NCBI RefSeq assembly: GCF_001678675.1
Contig: NZ_LZRN01000019.1
Coordinates: 1 to 64,000, forward strand
Direction: 5' to 3'
DNA: 64,000 nucleotides
From: Gelidibacter algens
GTDB taxonomy: Bacteria; Bacteroidota; Bacteroidia; Flavobacteriales; Flavobacteriaceae
Part shown: piece by piece, positions 56,470-64,000 of the stretch
Numbering within the stretch: the stretch's first letter is position 1
Layout of the letters: each line of letters begins with the position of its first letter
Program-made: the position numbers and the translations under genes
Notes under the pieces: generated by a model
The model's input: only the letters and a program-made list of their open reading frames with translations
Told to the model about the DNA's origin: nothing
Databases searched by the model: none

Positions 56470-57138
56470 ATGAAAGAAACTACTATAAAAACATCCTGGG
56501 AAATTAATGCTGAGCGTTGGATAAAAGTTATGGATAATCAAGAGATTGCGTCTCGGATATTTACCAATGAAGCAGTTGTTAATCTTTTAAAGAATTCTAA
56601 AGCAAATAAAATATTGGATATTGGGTGTGGCGAAGGTTGGCTGACCAGAGCCATCACTAATATGGGAAAAACCGGCATAGGCATTGATGCCACCGCTATA
56701 CTATTGGAAAACGCGAAAGAGAAAGGAAAAGAGACCTATTATCATTTGAGTTATAAGGATCTTTCAGAAGGTAAAAAACTTGCCGAAGCTCCTTTTGAAG
56801 CCATCGTTTTTAATTTCTGCATTTACCAAAATGAAGAGCTGATTCCACTTTTGAAAAAATTAAGAGAGAGCTTGACTATCACTGGCGAAATTATCATTCA
56901 AACAATGCATCCTTTTTTCTTGATCCAAAATAGCTTGCCATATACCTCGCAATGGATTCCAGATTCATGGAAAGGTTTATCGGGGAATTTTTCAGATGGT
57001 CATGCATGGTACGCGCGTACTTTTGAAGGTTGGCTTGATGATTTCCAAAAAGCTGGGTTAATTTTAAATGAAATCATTGAAGTGACCAATCAAGATTTGA
57101 CACCTGTTTCAGTAATTTTTAAAACACAAGTAAAATGA
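56470..57138 (+). CDS. Class I SAM-dependent methyltransferase
   Basis: This soluble methyltransferase of 222 residues has motif I in ILDIGCGEGWLTRAI (about residues 47-61), acidic GIGIDATAILLE, and a motif IV-like VFNFCIY. The start at ATG 56470 is preferred over GTG 56437. The substrate is unknown. Its stop overlaps the anmK start (ATGA), so the two are translationally coupled, an arrangement that suggests a linked role. Confidence 0.8.
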   Translation: MKETTIKTSWEINAERWIKVMDNQEIASRIFTNEAVVNLLKNSKANKILDIGCGEGWLTRAITNMGKTGIGIDATAILLENAKEKGKETYYHLSYKDLSEGKKLAEAPFEAIVFNFCIYQNEELIPLLKKLRESLTITGEIIIQTMHPFFLIQNSLPYTSQWIPDSWKGLSGNFSDGHAWYARTFEGWLDDFQKAGLILNEIIEVTNQDLTPVSVIFKTQVK

Positions 57139-58211
57139 AAATATATAAAATTATAGGGCTGATGTCGGGTACTTCATTAGACGGACTAGATTTAGCCTAC
57201 TGCCATATTTGGGAAGAGAATAGGTCTTATAAATTTGACATAAAAGCATCTAAACATATTCCCTACGCCAAAGAAATGGAGTTAAAACTCAAAGATGCCA
57301 TTTTTCTTACGGCCGATGAATTATTGCAGTATCACAATAGCTATGGTACTTGGCTGGGTAAGCAAGCAAAAATTTTTATAGATGAAGAGCAATTAGAGGT
57401 GGACTATATTTCAAGTCATGGGCATACCACACACCACCAACCTCAAAAGGGAGTCACATTTCAAATTGGTTCCGGTCAGCATTTAGCGAATGAATCAGGT
57501 CTATCGGTAATCTGCGATTTTAGGTCTAACGACGTGGCTTTGGGAGGACAAGGCGCGCCTTTAGTGCCTATTGGCGATGCGTTATTTTTTGAATCGTATG
57601 ATTTTTGCCTCAATTTAGGAGGCATCAGTAATATGTCATTTGAAGTTGAGGGAAAAAGAATCGCTTACGATATTGGGCTTGCAAATATGGGTTTAAATTA
57701 TAGCACTCGAAAAGCTGGTTTTAATTACGATGATGGTGGCAAGATTTCACGCAAGGGTAAGATCAATCCAACTATGTTAGATGCCTTAAACAGTTTGGAT
57801 TATTATGATTTACCTTTTCCTAAATCCATAGGATATGAGTGGTTCGTTGAAAAGGTTGTTCCTATAATTGAAGCAACAAATGATTCAATCGAAAATATTC
57901 TCCATACTTCGGTAATGCATGTAGCCGAAAAAGTTGCTAAAGAGATTTTGAGAAATTCAAAAAAAACAGAACATACGGTTTTAGTAACAGGAGGTGGAGC
58001 GCTTAATCATTTTCTCATTGAAACCTTACAAGCCAAATTGGGTGACACTGTACTGCTTGTTATTCCATCCAAAAAAATTATCGACTATAAAGAAGCTCTA
58101 ATTTTTGCTTTAATGGGTGTACTAAGAATCACCCATCAAATTAATGTCTTAGCGGCAGTTACTGGTGCCGCTAGAGATTCATCAAGTGGAGTTGTTTATT
58201 TGCCTTCTTAA
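57135..58211 (+). CDS. anmK: Anhydro-N-acetylmuramic acid kinase
   Basis: The enzyme phosphorylates and opens 1,6-anhydro-MurNAc from peptidoglycan turnover, giving MurNAc-6-phosphate. The family motif GLMSGTSLDGLDLAY is at residues about 8-22. The ASKHA-type phosphate and adenosine motifs are CLNLGGISN and VLVTGGGALNHFL. The 358-residue length is normal. It is co-transcribed with the methyltransferase gene at 56470. No MurQ partner is in the window. Confidence 0.94.
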   Translation: MKIYKIIGLMSGTSLDGLDLAYCHIWEENRSYKFDIKASKHIPYAKEMELKLKDAIFLTADELLQYHNSYGTWLGKQAKIFIDEEQLEVDYISSHGHTTHHQPQKGVTFQIGSGQHLANESGLSVICDFRSNDVALGGQGAPLVPIGDALFFESYDFCLNLGGISNMSFEVEGKRIAYDIGLANMGLNYSTRKAGFNYDDGGKISRKGKINPTMLDALNSLDYYDLPFPKSIGYEWFVEKVVPIIEATNDSIENILHTSVMHVAEKVAKEILRNSKKTEHTVLVTGGGALNHFLIETLQAKLGDTVLLVIPSKKIIDYKEALIFALMGVLRITHQINVLAAVTGAARDSSSGVVYLPS

Positions 58212-58969
58212 AGTTTTTATATTTTAAAGCTATCCTCTGTTTTGACATACGTCAATTGGAAAATTACTAATTGCGCATGGGTGACACCATAATTCTTTGA
58301 GTGTTATTCAGAAATGGCTTCTTGTTCCTTTGGCTAAAATGATAAATGACATAAGATCATTAATGTAAAAAATAAAATTCGCGATGATATATGTTAGGAT
58401 GACGATAAATTTTAAATCGGCATGTATTCAGGATAATAGAGAGAATGAATATTCCGAATTATTGTGAAACCTAAAATAATAAAAAATTAAGATGGGCACT
58501 TTGAATCATATTAAAACTGATACTTTAATTAGTAAAAAATAAGGTTGCTAAAAAGTTCTTAGTAAAAAATAAGTAAAAGTGTATTGACTTTTCACTAAAG
58601 GGCCTCTATAGGTGGTGTCATCATATGCCACTCCTGATTTTGGCAATATCAAAGGCTTGTTTCAAAAAAATTATATACACCGCTATCAGTAACTGTTTTT
58701 TGCTCTTCCCCCTTGCTACGAGCCACTGTTAATTTCTCCTATGTGCCTAGTTATATTTGCATGCGTGTGTATAGGCCGTTGCTGAGTCTGCGACTATATG
58801 GGAAATCCATGGAAATTTTACAGCAGAGTTTTGTGATTTTTAATGTCCTTGTGTGAGAAACCTTTGTGCCGACAGGCAGGCGCATCGACTCTAAACATAA
58901 ATTGTTTGCTACACCCTGAAATCACTAAACCAACTAAAGAGATAGTTTAAACTAAATATTTAGTTATAT
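58212..58969. other. Intergenic region, 758 bases, no gene found
   Basis: This AT-rich stretch has a short direct repeat AGTAAAAAATAAG at about 58530 and 58560. A perfect 12-bp palindrome TAGTTTAAACTA lies at 58943-58954, and a perfect -7 box TATATTTG at 58965-58972 belongs to the next gene. The palindrome is where a -33 element or operator would sit. Confidence 0.5.
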
Positions 58970-58996
58970 TTGACTTCAACATTAAAATTTAATATT

Positions 58997-59548
58997 ATGA
59001 AATTCAAAACTATTTTGAGCACAATTTTTATTGTTTCAATTATTTTTGGAAATAGTGGATGCAAAGAAAAAAACGAAAATAAAGCTAAACTTGCTGATGG
59101 AGAAAAAATAGAAACAGTTGATAATGAAAAGATCGAAATAATTTCTGTATTCAACTATGATAATCCAAAAGAATTATCTGAATATAATGCACTGAATTTA
59201 GATGCAACTCATCCAAATTTATTAAACCCTCAAATTTCTTCATCTGATTATGATTCAGTGATTAAATCTTGGACTGAGTTACACCAAAGAATTGGTGCCT
59301 ATTTATCTGAAAATGGATTTAATTGGGAAGTTGAAGACAAAACAATTAGTATAGTTCATAAAATCTATTTTAAATCCAACGGCGAAATTGAAAACTATTT
59401 CTTTAAGGTTTTGAACGAGAATGTTACCAAAGAAAAAAAGAAACAGTTTGCTAATCTGATTTCAGAATTTCCCAAGGACATCCGAATAGAATTTGAAAAT
59501 GACGGGAGCTTTGCCCAATGCGGAAAAACAAAGTATATAAACGACTAA
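58997..59548 (+). CDS. Hypothetical lipoprotein
   Basis: The 183-residue protein has a lipoprotein signal (FIVSIIFGNSGCKEK). The frame is open to 58970, but the ATG at 58997 gives the signal. The mature part is acidic then strand-rich (ISIVHKIYFKSNGEIENYFF, KDIRIEFENDG), suggesting a small two-layer domain. No family is recognised. The promoter is a perfect -7 box 25 bases upstream, with the palindrome at 58943-58954 at the -33 position. Confidence 0.65.
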   Translation: MKFKTILSTIFIVSIIFGNSGCKEKNENKAKLADGEKIETVDNEKIEIISVFNYDNPKELSEYNALNLDATHPNLLNPQISSSDYDSVIKSWTELHQRIGAYLSENGFNWEVEDKTISIVHKIYFKSNGEIENYFFKVLNENVTKEKKKQFANLISEFPKDIRIEFENDGSFAQCGKTKYIND

Positions 59549-59893
59549 ATACTTTTGCAATTAAAACACCGTGGTAAAAACAAGTAACTTAACGCATTAT
59601 ATTTTTTGGAGCTCAGTCCATCTGCCTGCAGCATCACGTCATCACTTCAGAGCTCAGATCTCACTTAACTTAATCATTAAAATATCCAGAGCTCAATCAA
59701 ACCTGCAACTATGATCAACCTTTCAGGATCTTCTCAATTCTAGCTAACAAAACGCCTCCAATATTAACCCTACGTTAACCTTCTATGTCCTACAAGGTTT
59801 TTTAAAACAATACCTATAGTTTTGTTTTTAGAAAAAGTACTTACTAAATGATTAGTTTGATACGGTAAATAAACAATACTTAAAAGATTGAAA
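59549..59893 (+). promoter_or_regulatory. Upstream region of the ExeM-like nuclease gene
   Basis: Two copies of TTAACC (59764-59769 and 59775-59780) start 11 bases apart with a 5-base spacer, a Pho-box-like arrangement. A perfect -7 box TAGTTTTG lies at 59817-59824, without a clear -33 element, consistent with activation by a bound regulator. The repeats lie about 37 bases upstream of the -7 box. Confidence 0.55.
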
Positions 59894-62800
59894 ATGAAAA
59901 AAAAATTACCCTTGTACTATTTGATTGCCCTATTTCTCTGTGTAACATCAAATTATGCACAAACAACCCTAGGGTTTGAAGATTTCGATGGCAACGCTCT
60001 AAACCTTAACTCCACAACCAATGTAGCCGAATATGGAATGGCGGGAGGAATAGGGGGCGATGTGTTTGGCCGTGTAGATGGTCAGTCAGGCGGCATAGGA
60101 ATGCCGTTTGATGTAGCAGATGATACCGCAGTAGATGTAAGCGGCGCAAGAATGGGAGGTAACTTTTCTGGCGATACCTCGGGTCTTGCTGGACAAAACT
60201 CTACAGCTTTTTTTGCGTTAAATGATGCAGATGGCGTGCCAGGAGCACCAAATAACGCCACATGGACTTTTAGTGGTTGGGGCGCGGCGACACTAAGCTC
60301 TATAGAAGTAAATTTGGCAGCTATTGGTGATTTTGAAGCGAGTTCTAAGGATGGTTTTTTGATTGAAGCCTCTGTAGACGGTGGTGCATTTCAAGAATTG
60401 TTTAGAGCTGCAACCAATGAAAGCGCTTCAAAAACTTACCGTGCATTGGACGGAGGTTTTGTACCAGACTTAAATGATCCCTTAGAATTGTTTATAGATG
60501 GCAATCCAACCTCCGCTGGTTTTTTAGACAAATGCGATCCTGTAACTGGGGCTTTTGACATTTATAGTTCTAATCTATTAAATGGGATAACGGCAGCTTC
60601 GGTTACCATTCGTTTAAGCTGGAGCGGTTCACCTAGTGGGTCTGAACCGATGGGAGTGGATGACATTACCATTAAAGGGGAAGTTAGTGATGTACTGCCA
60701 TTACTCTTAAGTGAAGTGACAGTAACTCCAACCGCTGGCGAGTTTATAGAAATATATAACCCAAACGGAACAACAGTAAAGTTAACAGACGTTTATATAA
60801 CCGATGCAACATTTGCAGGAAGTAGCACCTACTACTACAACATTGTTACAGGAGCTAACGCCGGTGGTGGTGGTTTTGGAGACTTTTTAGCACGTTTCCC
60901 TAATGGCGCAACTATAGCTGCAGGAGAATACCAAACGCTGGCCATTAATGGTTCAGAGGATTACAGAACTACTTATGGAACAGATCCAACATACGAGCTG
61001 TATGAAGATGGTAGTGTGTCAGATGGTATTCCAGACATGCTTGAAGGACTGCCAGGATCTATTAACGACCAGGGTGGTTTGACCAATAGTGGCGAAGTAG
61101 CCATTCTTTTTTATTGGGATGGTAAAAGCGATTTGGTAACAGACCTTGACTATGTAATTTGGGGAGATACTGCGGAAGCGGTAGACAAAACAGGAGTGCG
61201 TATAGATGGCCCAGATGCGGATGCTTTATCGAGCACCTATGCAAACGATACACCAATTGCAAATCAAGTGGTGGTATCAACGTCCGCACACGGTACTGGA
61301 GATTCGTACCAAAGACAGGATTCAACTGAAGGCTCCGAAGTTTCTGGATCTGGAAACGGTATTAATGGAGATGATGAATCATCTGAAGACCTAAGTAGCA
61401 CTTGGTGTACGTCTCCGTCAACTGCTGGAGTGGTTAATGATTGTGGAGTGGTCATTCCGGTCACAGTCCTTATTAGTGAAGTACAAGGAAGTACTGGTAA
61501 AAGTCCATTAGAAAACACTACTGTATTTGTAGACGCTATTGTAACTGGAGATTTCCAAGCAGATAATCAGTTGCGTGGATTCTTTATTCAGGAAGAAGAT
61601 GCAGATGTAGATTCAGACATGATGACCTCTGAAGGCATCTTTGTATTTTGTCAGTCTTGTACGGTAAATGTAGCTGTGGGTGATCGTGTGGAGGTTTCAG
61701 GAAAAGTGGTCGAGTTCTCGGGAACAACACAAATAGATGTAACTGGAAGCGGAAGTGTGAACATTATGAGTAATGCGAATACACTACCATCACCAACACT
61801 ATTAACACTACCTGCGCCTGCAGGCACGGATATGGAAGCTACTTATGAAAGTGTGGAAAATATGCTCATCACATACGCAACAGACCTTGTCGTGAGTGAG
61901 TACTTTAATCTAGCGCGTTATGGCGAATTAGTGTTGAATGCAAACAGCAGGGCCAGACAATTTACAGATGCCAATGAGCCAGATGTTGATGGCTATGCGG
62001 CTTATGTTTTACAATTAGAGTCATCACGCATTATCTTGGATGATGATAACAATATCCAGAATAGCAACATTAATGGTCCAACGGACGAGCCATATTTTTG
62101 GCCACGTCCAGGACTGAGCAACACTAACTTTATTCGTGGTGGTGACAAAATTAGCAACCTCACAGGAATTATGCATTGGTCTTTTGCAGGGCAAAATGGT
62201 ACAGACGCTTGGAGAATCAGACCTGTGATAGATGAGTTTTCGTACGACTTTACAAGCATAAACCCAAGAACTGCTGCACCGGAAGAAGTAGGGGGGAGCC
62301 TGAAAGTTGCTAGCTTCAATGTACTAAACTACTTTACGACCTTAAATGAAAGAGGAGCGAATTCTACCGCAGAATTAAATCGCCAGCGCGAGAAAATCGC
62401 TGCTGCTATTTGTGGATTGAATGCGGATATTGTAGGCCTTATTGAAATAGAAAACAATGGCACCGAAGCCATTAACGATTTGTTGAACGGTACCAACGGT
62501 ATTAATGCAGTGTGTGGAACAACTTATGCTGCGTTGGATACCGGAGTTATTGGGACAGACCAGATCGCCGTCGCTTTTATTTACAATACGGCAACCGTGA
62601 GTTTAGAAGGTACATTTGCCATTCTAGATGCTTCTGTAGACCCACGTTTTAATGATAATAGAAACCGTCCTGCCTTGGCACAAACGTTTAGACAAATTTC
62701 TACAGATGGTGTTCTTACTGTAGCTGTGAATCATTTGAAGTCAAAAGGTTCTTCATGTGCTGGTGCTGGCGATCCAGATTTAAATGATGGTGCAGCCAAC

Positions 62801-63547
62801 TGTAACATTACAAGAGCAGAAGCTGCTGCTGCATTAGTGGATTGGTTGGCTACAGACCCTACTTCAAGCAATGATCCAGATTATTTGATTATTGGTGATT
62901 TGAATTCGTACAAAAACGAAGACCCAATCGATAATATCTTATTAGGAAGCGATGATACCGACGGTTCTGCCGATGATTACACTAATCTCATTGAAGACTA
63001 CCAAGGAGTAGATGGCTATAGCTATGTATTTGATGGACAGTTAGGATATTTAGATTATGCGTTAGCTACAAGTAGCTTGACAGATCAAATAACTGGAACA
63101 ACTGTTTGGCACGTAAATGCAGATGAAATAAGCCTTTTCGATTATAATGGAGATATCCAAGATCCAGGCGAGGCTGCATTCCAAAGAGAATCTAGTGCGC
63201 TTCCTATTTACGAGGCAAATGCCTTTAGAGCTTCAGATCACGATCCGGTGTTGGTAGGTATCGAATTAGTAGGCTCTACCTTGGCTATTGAAGACGTGTC
63301 TTTTGGTAACAGTGTTATGTTGTTTCCTAACCCTGCCGATGGGTCTGTTACACTTTCAATCCGAAATAATACTGGATTACAGCGAGCAACTATCACAGAT
63401 TTAAGCGGAAAAACTATCCAAGTCATCAATCTTTCTGATATGAGGACTGAAAAGCAGTTTGATATTTCTCGACTGGCTCCAGGATTATACTTCATCACTA
63501 TTGAAGGGGAACAGCAGGCTGTTACTAAGCGTTTCATAAAGCAATAA
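59894..63547 (+). CDS. ExeM/NucH-family extracellular nuclease with T9SS sorting domain
   Basis: This is a secreted nuclease-type protein of about 1217 residues. A signal peptide (YLIALFLCVTSNYAQ) is followed by a strand-rich N-domain, a lamin-tail-like domain (about 275-420, with LLLSEVTVTPTAGEFIEIYNPNG), an OB-fold/YhcR-like region (about 520-650) and an endonuclease/exonuclease/phosphatase domain (about 800-1130, with ASFNVLNYF, DIVGLIEIENNG, DYLIIGDLNSY and FRASDHDPVLVG). The last 80 residues are a type A T9SS tail (MLFPNPADGSVTL, ITDLSGKTI, LAPGLYFI). It would degrade extracellular DNA for phosphorus and nitrogen. Confidence 0.9.
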   Translation: MKKKLPLYYLIALFLCVTSNYAQTTLGFEDFDGNALNLNSTTNVAEYGMAGGIGGDVFGRVDGQSGGIGMPFDVADDTAVDVSGARMGGNFSGDTSGLAGQNSTAFFALNDADGVPGAPNNATWTFSGWGAATLSSIEVNLAAIGDFEASSKDGFLIEASVDGGAFQELFRAATNESASKTYRALDGGFVPDLNDPLELFIDGNPTSAGFLDKCDPVTGAFDIYSSNLLNGITAASVTIRLSWSGSPSGSEPMGVDDITIKGEVSDVLPLLLSEVTVTPTAGEFIEIYNPNGTTVKLTDVYITDATFAGSSTYYYNIVTGANAGGGGFGDFLARFPNGATIAAGEYQTLAINGSEDYRTTYGTDPTYELYEDGSVSDGIPDMLEGLPGSINDQGGLTNSGEVAILFYWDGKSDLVTDLDYVIWGDTAEAVDKTGVRIDGPDADALSSTYANDTPIANQVVVSTSAHGTGDSYQRQDSTEGSEVSGSGNGINGDDESSEDLSSTWCTSPSTAGVVNDCGVVIPVTVLISEVQGSTGKSPLENTTVFVDAIVTGDFQADNQLRGFFIQEEDADVDSDMMTSEGIFVFCQSCTVNVAVGDRVEVSGKVVEFSGTTQIDVTGSGSVNIMSNANTLPSPTLLTLPAPAGTDMEATYESVENMLITYATDLVVSEYFNLARYGELVLNANSRARQFTDANEPDVDGYAAYVLQLESSRIILDDDNNIQNSNINGPTDEPYFWPRPGLSNTNFIRGGDKISNLTGIMHWSFAGQNGTDAWRIRPVIDEFSYDFTSINPRTAAPEEVGGSLKVASFNVLNYFTTLNERGANSTAELNRQREKIAAAICGLNADIVGLIEIENNGTEAINDLLNGTNGINAVCGTTYAALDTGVIGTDQIAVAFIYNTATVSLEGTFAILDASVDPRFNDNRNRPALAQTFRQISTDGVLTVAVNHLKSKGSSCAGAGDPDLNDGAANCNITRAEAAAALVDWLATDPTSSNDPDYLIIGDLNSYKNEDPIDNILLGSDDTDGSADDYTNLIEDYQGVDGYSYVFDGQLGYLDYALATSSLTDQITGTTVWHVNADEISLFDYNGDIQDPGEAAFQRESSALPIYEANAFRASDHDPVLVGIELVGSTLAIEDVSFGNSVMLFPNPADGSVTLSIRNNTGLQRATITDLSGKTIQVINLSDMRTEKQFDISRLAPGLYFITIEGEQQAVTKRFIKQ

Positions 63548-63565
63548 GAAATTTCTTATATATTG

Positions 63566-63600
63566 AAAAGCCGCTCTTTAACAAGAGCGGCTTTTTTTAT
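63566..63600 (+). terminator. Terminator after the nuclease gene
   Basis: A perfect 13-bp stem AAAAGCCGCTCTT/AAGAGCGGCTTTT has a TAAC loop and a T-tract. Confidence 0.95.
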
Positions 63601-63713
63601 GTGTTCATATGCCTTTTTACTGTTTACCTCAAGTTATCGCTACCCACAACATTAGGAATGAAGAATGTTAATGATGCTTTAAATTGGAATATCATAGCAC
63701 TTGTAGGATACTA

Positions 63714-63750
63714 AAAACAAAAAACCTCGCTAATTTTAAATTAGCAAGGT
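63714..63750 (-). terminator. Minus-strand terminator beside the tRNA scrap
   Basis: Read on the minus strand, AACCT-GCTAATTT pairs with AAATTAGC-AGGTT (one mismatch) and is followed by six T, a G and five T. It would end a transcript coming from the tRNA fragment at 63775, so it is probably the terminator of a former tRNA gene. Confidence 0.65.
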
Positions 63751-63774
63751 TAGTAATAATTGTGTTTCCACTTT

Positions 63775-63797
63775 GTGACCCGACTGGGGCTCGAACC
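63775..63797 (-). other. tRNA 3'-end fragment, possible att site
   Basis: On the minus strand these 23 bases match the end of a tRNA: a T-loop GGTTCGAGC, T-stem half CCCAG, an acceptor half TCGGGTC and discriminator A. No cloverleaf precedes it: the 5' side does not supply the T-stem partner or an anticodon arm. Such scraps mark the far end of elements that integrate into tRNA genes. The window ends about 200 bases further on, so the element itself cannot be checked. Confidence 0.5.
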
Positions 63798-64000
63798 TAT
63801 AGTTTGGTTCACAGTCACAGCAAGGGTTATGCTAATTTTCACAATCTATGTTGACGATTTGTGAACTTTTATGATTACGTATGTCAAAGTAACTTTCGTG
63901 CTGCAAATATAACCAATCTGTTTTGGTAATTTCTATAGTATTCAATTATTTATCTCGTTACATTTTTTTAAGAAAGTAATTTGGAAATTAAAAATTTCAA
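63798..64000. other. AT-rich end of window, no gene seen
   Basis: No frame of useful length and no repeat is visible from the tRNA scrap to the window edge. Confidence 0.4.

Noticed and set aside
61062-61518. Antisense frames within the nuclease gene
   Set aside because: They overlap a gene with clear domains and have no homology-like features.

Overview
The window is a chromosomal piece of a marine-type member of Bacteroidota, most likely family Flavobacteriaceae. The evidence is AT-rich DNA, promoters with a TAnnTTTG -7 box, a SusC/SusD pair, a type IX secretion sorting domain and a PorV-like protein, a zeaxanthin-type carotenoid cluster (crtI-crtB-crtZ-crtY), the flavobacterial trio of parvulin-type foldases followed by moxR, and a mitochondrial-type aconitase. 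No integrase, transposase or CRISPR array is seen. A tRNA 3'-end scrap near the right edge may mark the border of an integrated element.

Layout. Positions 1-680 hold short tandem repeats, including a 287-bp duplicated unit. Positions 689-14967 carry envelope and housekeeping genes: lnt, a PorV/PorQ-family barrel, pssA, a frameshifted DUF808 gene, four hairpin repeats, a toxin-antitoxin pair with a frameshifted toxin, the five-gene minus-strand operon kdsD-tatC-cmd-glycosyltransferase-lptB, recQ, a lipoate ligase and a lipoprotein azurin. Positions 15323-25818 hold a cyclophilin-FKBP fusion, the three-gene foldase operon plus moxR, aconitase and a TlpA-type thioredoxin. Positions 25804-30706 are the carotenoid cluster, headed by a CarH-like MerR/B12-binding regulator. 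An inverted repeat spans the crtI promoter. crtZ carries one frameshift and crtI two, all in homopolymer runs. Positions 30849-31228 contain tRNA-Leu(GAG) followed downstream by five 60-bp repeats that each carry a copy of the tRNA 3' end.

Positions 31683-40957 look like a genome-maintenance and stress island: Ku, LigD, a degenerate SRAP protein, a CsbD-like protein, a PRC-barrel protein, a DUF421 protein, an AraC regulator and several small hydrophilic proteins. Positions 41587-63547 look like a phosphate or phosphodiester scavenging region: a PhoX-like lipoprotein with a di-haem peroxidase, a very large phosphodiester-glycosidase/calcineurin-type protein, a SusC/SusD pair and a secreted ExeM/NucH-type nuclease with a T9SS tail. 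The PhoX-like gene and the nuclease gene both have hexamers of TTAACA/TTAACC type repeated every 11 bp upstream, like the Pho boxes of other phyla. I infer a PhoB/PhoP-type regulon. This and the carotenoid operator are the most interesting regulatory signals here.

At least six single-base frameshifts occur, four of them clearly in A/T homopolymers. They may be sequencing errors rather than true pseudogenes, so calls of broken genes are provisional.
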